This document shows, in pieces, positions 59,078-64,000 of a stretch of 64,000 nt of DNA. The notes beneath the pieces are model-generated. The model was not told where the DNA came from and made no database searches. It worked only from the letters and a program-made list of their open reading frames with translations. A program made the position numbers and the translations under genes. Positions within the stretch are counted from its first letter, which is position 1; each line of letters begins with the position of its first letter. The DNA comes from Glaciecola sp964621345 (GTDB lineage Bacteria; Pseudomonadota; Gammaproteobacteria; Enterobacterales; Alteromonadaceae): positions 104,432 through 168,431 of the forward strand of contig CAZUON010000002.1 in NCBI GenBank assembly GCA_964621345.1. The letters run 5' to 3'.

Positions 59078-59992
59078 TTATTGCTTGTTCATTTGCTGAA
59101 ATGTAAAACTCGCTAATCCGTACTGGCTTATAGAATCAAGCGCTTGCGGACTTAAATCCCGATTTTTCATCACCACGAGCTTTCTAAAGTAAAAGTCGTT
59201 AGCATTTAAAATATCCAAATAGTGTTTATCAAACAGCTCAAAGTAGCGCCTAGACTCAATACTAAAATTAGCGCCTCTGCTTAAGCGTTGGTGAAGTGCA
59301 TTATTATCTTTGTTAACAAAAATAAAAGCGCCATTTGGATAAATAAATACTAATTCGTCATCTTTTTTGATGGGCCTATCGCCTAACATCTCAAGCTCTG
59401 CGTCGACCTCTTGCATGCTTCTGGAGAAACAGTCAAAGGCTTTATTTTCAAGCATGTCAAAAAGCGCTAAATACTCATCGTGGCCAACGGTTTTAAAGTC
59501 GTTTTGTTCGTATATCGCTTTGTCTGGCCATTGGTTACCGACACCGATGACCAAAGAGTTATTCACTGCTGAGCCTGCAGATAAAGCATTCTCAAAGCTT
59601 TCGGCTTGTTGATGAACCAAGCAAATTCTAAAGCCGGCTAAACCGCGGTCGAGGGGCACGAGTACGGGCAAAAAATCCGTCTCACGTTGCATATTTATGG
59701 AGGCAATGACAATGTCGATATTGCCTAAGGCAAGTTGCTCAAACGCCTTGCTTTGCTCCATTTTTTCTGAGGACACGAGCTGATACTCACCTGACTCAAC
59801 AATTGTCGCATTGAGGTAATCGACCACGCTAGTTTTTAAGAAGGGATCCTCAAAGTTTCGCTGCCAAATTGTGATTTTTTCAGGCGAATTTTGGTCTGAC
59901 GGATCCGCAAATGAGTTACTACTAAATGAATATAGAAAAGCGCAACCTGCAAAAAGAAGTGAAAAACGAAGAAGAAACCAGAAAATATTCAA
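59078..59992 (-). CDS. Orphan periplasmic solute-binding-like protein
   Basis: A 304-residue exported protein with a signal peptide (about residues 5-29, cleavage near SFA). The rest resembles family 3 solute-binding proteins (LGNIDIVIASINMQRE, LVIGVGNQWPDKAIYE), though it is divergent. No ABC permease or ATPase gene is nearby. It may be a sensor or enzyme-like relative. It is divergent from another solute-binding gene at 60169. Confidence 0.65.
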   Translation of the reverse strand: MNIFWFLLRFSLLFAGCAFLYSFSSNSFADPSDQNSPEKITIWQRNFEDPFLKTSVVDYLNATIVESGEYQLVSSEKMEQSKAFEQLALGNIDIVIASINMQRETDFLPVLVPLDRGLAGFRICLVHQQAESFENALSAGSAVNNSLVIGVGNQWPDKAIYEQNDFKTVGHDEYLALFDMLENKAFDCFSRSMQEVDAELEMLGDRPIKKDDELVFIYPNGAFIFVNKDNNALHQRLSRGANFSIESRRYFELFDKHYLDILNANDFYFRKLVVMKNRDLSPQALDSISQYGLASFTFQQMNKQ

Positions 59993-60168
59993 TGAGACCT
60001 AGTACTTAGCAACATATCAGATTTCTAGCATAAGCTTAGTGTATGTTATTGGCAATACAATTGTGTGAATTTTAAGCAGGTTTTTTTTAGCAAGCTTTGT
60101 GAAAACCTTGACCCTTAGCCCACTCTACCTTAGTCTTCTAGGCTTCTTATTCGTTTAAGTTGATTCTC

Positions 60169-60957
60169 ATGCGTACGCTAAGTTTTATTGCAATGCTATT
60201 GGTGTCGATACCTTTGTTTGCTGAAGTTATCGACATTAAGCTTGTGGGAACAAAAAATTATCCTCCTTTTGCCTACTTAGAAGATGGCGAGTTTCGAGGT
60301 TTATTAGTTGATATTGTGCGAGCGGTAGACGACAACTTACCTCAGTACAAAATTCAGCTGGAAGCAGAAGCGATGACAAATGTTCGCGAACGTCTCGGCA
60401 AGGGCGATGTAAGTGGTTTTTTGGGATCGTATTTTGCGATAAACGAATGGCCTGAGGTATATCCTTACTCCTACCCTATTTTTCACGAACAAATGGCAGT
60501 GATATGCAACGCTAGATTTTCAAAAGGGGCGCAACTAACTTGGCCGCAAGATTTTAAAGGCGTTAAATTGGGTGTCATTCGAAACTACACAGGCTGGCGT
60601 AAATACGGTGCAAAGGCGAGAGATTTAGGGACCTTCAATGTTATCGAGTTGCCCTCACCTGAAGTCGCCCTGCAAGCTGTGCAAAATGAGGCACTAGAAT
60701 GTGTGTTATTTGAAGAAACGGTATTTAACGAAGTATCTAAACAACTTATTCTTAAAAAAGAATTGCCTAGCCATCATCACTTAGAGGTCGCCAGTGATAT
60801 TACGCGCTTGTCGGTGCATATCGCGTATTCGGCCAACAATATAGTAGGTAAAGACGATAAGTCATCTTTTATCAAAGAGTTTGATCGTGTGTTTTTTAAA
60901 ATGCTAAGCGACAACCAACTTGACGAGATATATCAGCGTTACGGAGTAGGTTATTAA
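60169..60957 (+). CDS. Orphan family 3 (amino-acid type) solute-binding protein
   Basis: A 262-residue exported protein with a short signal peptide ending FAE (residue 19 or so). Family 3 hallmarks: VGTKNYPPFAYLEDGEFRGLLVDIVRAV at the N-terminal lobe and the DEIYQRYGVG C-terminus. No transporter genes flank it. I chose ATG 60169 over TTG 60160. Divergent from the solute-binding-like gene at 59992. Confidence 0.75.
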   Translation: MRTLSFIAMLLVSIPLFAEVIDIKLVGTKNYPPFAYLEDGEFRGLLVDIVRAVDDNLPQYKIQLEAEAMTNVRERLGKGDVSGFLGSYFAINEWPEVYPYSYPIFHEQMAVICNARFSKGAQLTWPQDFKGVKLGVIRNYTGWRKYGAKARDLGTFNVIELPSPEVALQAVQNEALECVLFEETVFNEVSKQLILKKELPSHHHLEVASDITRLSVHIAYSANNIVGKDDKSSFIKEFDRVFFKMLSDNQLDEIYQRYGVGY

Positions 60958-61093
60958 AAGCATCATACGATTGTTGACGCCTGACTTTTATACTATGTTT
61001 GCCGTGATTGCCCACCATCCCTTTGTCAATTAGTTGAACTTAATCTGCGAAACTAACATATTAAAGGCCAAAAATTAATCAAGAGAGTTTGCT

Positions 61094-61543
61094 ATGCTAG
61101 CAAAATTGAAAGACTTCTTTTTAAAAGGGCCTGAAGAAGATACCGAAGAAGAAAAACAAGGTAAATTACGCGAAGCATGTGCTACGTTGCTTGTGGAAGT
61201 GATGCGAGCAGACTTTGAGCAAAGCGAAGATGAAAAACAAAAAATTCATAATTTACTCAAAGATACCTTCGAGCTGAATACGACACAGCTAACAGAACTT
61301 GTTGAGCGAACGGAACAAGGCGGTGAAGATACCACATCAGTTTACCCCTTCACCTCTTTGATTAACGAGCATTATGACTACGACCAGCGTGTTCACTTAA
61401 TTCAATTGATGTGGAAAGTAGCCTATGCAGATGGCAACTTAGACAAATACGAAGATGATGTAATTCGTCGGGTTGCAGAGTTACTATATGTTCGCCACAG
61501 TGATTTTATAAAAACAAAATTAGCAGAATCGGAGCGTAACTAA
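61094..61543 (+). CDS. TerB-family protein
   Basis: A 149-residue acidic helical protein of the TerB/DjlA-N-terminal fold, with the two EEKQGKLREACATLLVEVMRADFEQSEDE and LMWKVAYADGNLDKYEDDVIRRVAELL repeats (D/E-rich metal-binding loops). TerB proteins are linked with tellurite resistance and stress, but single-gene members are uncharacterised. It is followed, 1 nt after its stop, by the DUF4920 gene. Confidence 0.85.
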   Translation: MLAKLKDFFLKGPEEDTEEEKQGKLREACATLLVEVMRADFEQSEDEKQKIHNLLKDTFELNTTQLTELVERTEQGGEDTTSVYPFTSLINEHYDYDQRVHLIQLMWKVAYADGNLDKYEDDVIRRVAELLYVRHSDFIKTKLAESERN

Positions 61544-61544
61544 G

Positions 61545-62024
61545 ATGAAATTATTGATTACTTTTGTTTGTTGCATGCTAATTGTCGTTACCAGCCAAGC
61601 CGAAACGATTCGCTTATCTGAGCCGGTTGCCAGTGATGCTCAAAGTGAAACTTTTGGCGCCCCAATAGATCACGATTTACCAAGAGTCAATGCAGATGCC
61701 TTAGCTAGTTCGCCACAAGAGCATCTTGGTGCTAAGTTTCAAATTGAGTTGCCAATTGCCAAAGTATGCCAACAAAAGGGTTGTTTTTTTATTGCTCAGG
61801 CAAACCAAAGAGTGTTTCGAGTATCGTTTAAAGATTATGGTTTTTTTATTCCGACCGACGCAGGTGGTAAAACGGTATTACTTAATGGTGAGTTGATAAC
61901 TAAAGAGTTAAGTGCAAAGCAAGCTGCTCATTTTAACAGTGACCTGAAGTCTAGTGCTCAAAGTATTCGCGCCGGTCTAAGCTATGAAATAGTGGCTGAC
62001 AGCGTCAAGATTCCGCGAGCTTGA
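61545..62024 (+). CDS. DUF4920 domain exported protein
   Basis: A 159-residue protein with a signal peptide (cleavage near SQA, residue 18) and the DUF4920 core: GAPID, KVCQQKGCFFIAQ (two Cys, possibly a disulfide or metal site) and FKDYGFFIPTDAGGKTV. Function unknown. It is probably co-transcribed with the TerB gene. Confidence 0.82.
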   Translation: MKLLITFVCCMLIVVTSQAETIRLSEPVASDAQSETFGAPIDHDLPRVNADALASSPQEHLGAKFQIELPIAKVCQQKGCFFIAQANQRVFRVSFKDYGFFIPTDAGGKTVLLNGELITKELSAKQAAHFNSDLKSSAQSIRAGLSYEIVADSVKIPRA

Positions 62025-62074
62025 GCTGCTGAATGAGGATGTCCTTGCGGTGTCCCATACGATTGAGTCTGTTT

Positions 62075-63325
62075 TTATTGCGTATAGTGTGTGGATTGAT
62101 TCTCGGTCAACTTCTTGATATCTAAAAATGATGCTCCAGGTCTTATTGCTCTCTCATTCCAACTAGATGGCTTTTGCCCCATTTTTCTGCCTAAATCGAC
62201 CAAACTACGCATTTTTTCTTGGTCGAACATATCATCAGTTTCTGCTATTTCATAGTCTTGCGGAATAGCAACATAATGCATTTTTACGTCAAATTCAGGT
62301 CTCAAATTAATCATCTGTGCAAATGTTTCGGTGTCTTGGATAGTTTGTAATGTTGAACCACGCATTAATGATACTAAGCTGCGCGTTGCAATTGATGACC
62401 ATTTGGCAGGTGTAACTTCTGGCTCCATTACTAATTTGTTGTTTACAACAATCCAAATACGGATTTTGATAGGCCTCTTTTTGTCGACAAAACTTAAATG
62501 CTCGCTACGTTCATGAGTGTACAACCATTCTCGACTGTCTATTCCACTAACAACTTGCATTGAAGCTCCACCATCGACATATAAGTTTTCGTCAATAATA
62601 ACGGGCGGAAAAGCACTGGGTATCGCCGATGATGCAATCAATTTTTCGACGACCATTGGTTTTGCGACTGACACTTCGTTTTGGCGCACGATCTCAGCAA
62701 TGTCCCACACGCGCATCACACCAAAATCAATGTTAGTGGCCCCTACTAATAAAACATTGTCATTCTTTGATTTTTCCGCAACTTGACGCAGTAGGTCTTC
62801 AGAAATACTTGTTGAAATTCGCTGATGCAAGACTGACGCGTCATAAAAAGCGCCGTTGCCAGCAAGAAAGCCGAGTAAAGACTGAGGGACGATCATATTT
62901 TCATCAGGATTTCGGTAGAGATCAACGATCGTAGAATAAGCTTTATCAGTACCTACAAATGCAAAAGGAGCGATAAGCGCTCCAGTACTAATGCCACTTA
63001 CCGAATCAAATTCAGGTCGCTTGAATTCAAGGTCATTTACCTGCCCCCAACCTTCCAAAAAACCTGCTCCAAATGCACCAAGTTCGCCTCCACCTGACAG
63101 AACTAAAATATCGTATTGCTGGGATTTACCATCTACGTCTTGAGAAAGGTAATCACTCGTTAGTTTGCGGTAACTTTTTTCTGAAATAACGGATAGGTCA
63201 TGATAATAGTCGCTAGCAAAGCGTTCTGACATGTCGGATAGGTCTTGTTCAGACAGTGTTCGTGTGGGTGTGGCGCACGAAAAAAGAAAAAAAGAAGAAA
63301 TAAGAATTGAAAAAGTAATTCGCAT
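62075..63325 (-). CDS. Patatin-like phospholipase, lipoprotein
   Basis: A 416-residue lipid acyl hydrolase. The N-terminus MRITFSILISSFFLFSC has a lipobox-like FSC. Patatin catalysis is intact: oxyanion loop SGGGELGAFGAGFL, nucleophile GISTGA (G-x-S-x-G) and dyad Asp in DGGAS. I chose ATG 63325; the open frame extends to 63424 and into the TetR gene, which does not fit a normal signal peptide. An inverted repeat similar to the TetR promoter site lies directly upstream, so TetR control is likely. Confidence 0.85.
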   Translation of the reverse strand: MRITFSILISSFFLFSCATPTRTLSEQDLSDMSERFASDYYHDLSVISEKSYRKLTSDYLSQDVDGKSQQYDILVLSGGGELGAFGAGFLEGWGQVNDLEFKRPEFDSVSGISTGALIAPFAFVGTDKAYSTIVDLYRNPDENMIVPQSLLGFLAGNGAFYDASVLHQRISTSISEDLLRQVAEKSKNDNVLLVGATNIDFGVMRVWDIAEIVRQNEVSVAKPMVVEKLIASSAIPSAFPPVIIDENLYVDGGASMQVVSGIDSREWLYTHERSEHLSFVDKKRPIKIRIWIVVNNKLVMEPEVTPAKWSSIATRSLVSLMRGSTLQTIQDTETFAQMINLRPEFDVKMHYVAIPQDYEIAETDDMFDQEKMRSLVDLGRKMGQKPSSWNERAIRPGASFLDIKKLTENQSTHYTQ

Positions 63326-63345
63326 GCTTGCCAACCGAATGATGA

Positions 63346-63377
63346 TACACAATGAATGATTGTTCATCCATTGTGTA
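63346..63377. promoter_or_regulatory. Operator-like inverted repeat upstream of the patatin gene
   Basis: Arms TACACAATGAATGA (63346-63359) and TCATCCATTGTGTA (63364-63377), 13 of 14 bp pairing, 4-nt spacer. It contains TGAATGATTGTTCAT, a close match to the site upstream of the TetR gene (TGAACGACTGTTCAT). Confidence 0.6.
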
Positions 63378-63396
63378 ACAATTGCAAGTGTACAAA

Positions 63397-63963
63397 CTAT
63401 TTTTTTAAAATACTGGTGAAGCAACCTAAAGCAGCGTCGTATATTTCATGATGTTTGAGATTGATTTGCCCAATAATTTGCAATCGAAGTAAGTTAACAC
63501 AGGCTTCAAACGAAATGGAGGATAGAACTGGTACAGGCAGGTTACGAAAAACACCTTCTGCGAGTCCTTGTATGAATAATTCAGCGATTGGTGAAAACGC
63601 TTTTTCAACAAAGGCCTCTTCCTGCAATTGAATATCATTTGGTAGCATCTCAAATTGTGGTTTGCACTGTATTGTTTTAGGGTTTTCTAGTCCGAATTCC
63701 CATAGTTTTAACCAAAGGTGCATAAACCTGTCTTGAAGTGGCAATGTGTCATCGTAATTTGCAAACAGGTATTCAGAAAAACGTAACAAGTGATCATGGT
63801 GTAACTGCTGTACCAGATCGGTCTTATTTTTAAAATACAAATATATGGTGCCGGTAGCAAGATTACATTGGTCAGCGACTTGCTTCATGGATAGTTTAGA
63901 GTAACCACCTGCGGCAAGAATGCTTTCTGCGGATCTTAGAATTCGATTTCTTTTTTCTATCAT
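63397..63963 (-). CDS. TetR-family transcriptional repressor
   Basis: A 188-residue regulator. The N-terminal HTH (RILRSAESILAAGGYSKLSMKQVADQCNLATGTIYLYFKNK, 7-47) is canonical TetR. The C-terminal ligand domain is of the short AcrR-like kind. It lies immediately upstream of the patatin gene, in the same direction, and shares an operator-like motif with it. The ligand may be a lipid or fatty acid, given the target, but this is inference. Confidence 0.88.
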   Translation of the reverse strand: MIEKRNRILRSAESILAAGGYSKLSMKQVADQCNLATGTIYLYFKNKTDLVQQLHHDHLLRFSEYLFANYDDTLPLQDRFMHLWLKLWEFGLENPKTIQCKPQFEMLPNDIQLQEEAFVEKAFSPIAELFIQGLAEGVFRNLPVPVLSSISFEACVNLLRLQIIGQINLKHHEIYDAALGCFTSILKK

Positions 63964-63978
63964 CTATTTGACATCAAC

Positions 63979-63993
63979 TGAACGACTGTTCAT
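63979..63993. promoter_or_regulatory. Operator-like site upstream of the TetR gene
   Basis: TGAACGACTGTTCAT; arms TGAAC/GTTCA around GACT. It lies 16-30 bp before the TetR start and matches the patatin-side site at 13 of 15 positions. Confidence 0.55.
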
Positions 63994-64000
63994 TATATTG

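Noticed and set aside
1..64000. tRNA, rRNA, IS elements, prophage or defence genes
   Set aside because: I looked for clover-leaf stems with a CCA end, transposase, integrase, Cas and restriction motifs and saw none. A tRNAscan or HMM search would be decisive.

Overview
This is a 64 kb stretch of a gammaproteobacterial chromosome. Gene content and order point to a marine, Alteromonadales-like bacterium: hemC-hemD-hemX-hemY, rpoZ-spoT-ridA-trmH, a GntR-controlled 2-methylcitrate operon of the acnD/prpF type, cti, hpf and acpH, at moderate GC. The genus cannot be set from the sequence alone. No tRNA, rRNA, prophage, transposase, CRISPR array or defence island was found. Four runs of exactly 100 N (12332-12431, 46975-47074, 48659-48758, 56368-56467) are scaffold gaps, and every one lies inside a tandem repeat.

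Layout. 1-3.3 kb: end of an iron alcohol dehydrogenase gene, a small acidic protein, and the haem-containing fatty acid cis/trans isomerase Cti. 3.3-6.6 kb: a cold-shock gene with a long leader, then molybdate uptake (modABC). 6.6-8.6 kb: glutathione-dependent formaldehyde oxidation (adhC-fghA). 8.7-12.1 kb: an orphan PAS protein, a repeat-built lipoprotein, a DUF2721 membrane protein, ArfB and a conserved small protein. 12.1-12.6 kb: a palindromic repeat array. 12.6-19.4 kb: prpR-prpB-prpC-acnD-prpF for propionate catabolism, with a GntR-type operator on the promoter. 19.5-23.8 kb: a compact signalling locus made of an HTH-receiver protein, a PhnD-like periplasmic binding protein, a membrane histidine kinase and a receiver fused to a degenerate HD-GYP domain. 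23.8-28.6 kb (minus strand): haem biosynthesis and an esterase.

28.7-45.9 kb holds the genes usually found together as gmk-rpoZ-spoT-trmH-recG. Here they are split by an envelope block (M16 lipoprotein protease, Arg/Gly-rich lipoprotein, periplasmic protein, LysR/DJ-1 pair) and by a second block (peroxiredoxin, isocitrate dehydrogenase with a divergent LysR gene, YbjQ). 45.9-48.5 kb: ldhA, rsmJ and a Prx5-type peroxiredoxin. 48.9-58.5 kb: deacylase, DUF2339 membrane protein, BaiN-type flavoprotein, PEP-CTERM-like protein, hpf, acpH, DEAD-box helicase and a cysteine-cluster protein. 58.5-64 kb: unknowns, two divergent orphan solute-binding proteins, TerB, a DUF4920 protein, and a patatin-like lipoprotein downstream of a TetR regulator.

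Most notable observations: (1) a family of extragenic palindromes whose arms differ between loci but remain paired, with local tandem arrays that reiterate only the loop plus one arm; (2) the split sensory locus with a metal-ligand-free HD-GYP output; (3) a 51-bp in-frame repeat at the ldhA/rsmJ junction whose every unit carries the rsmJ start site; (4) matching operator-like sites in front of the TetR gene and the patatin gene; (5) a prpR operator on the -10 box with a second copy inside prpR.
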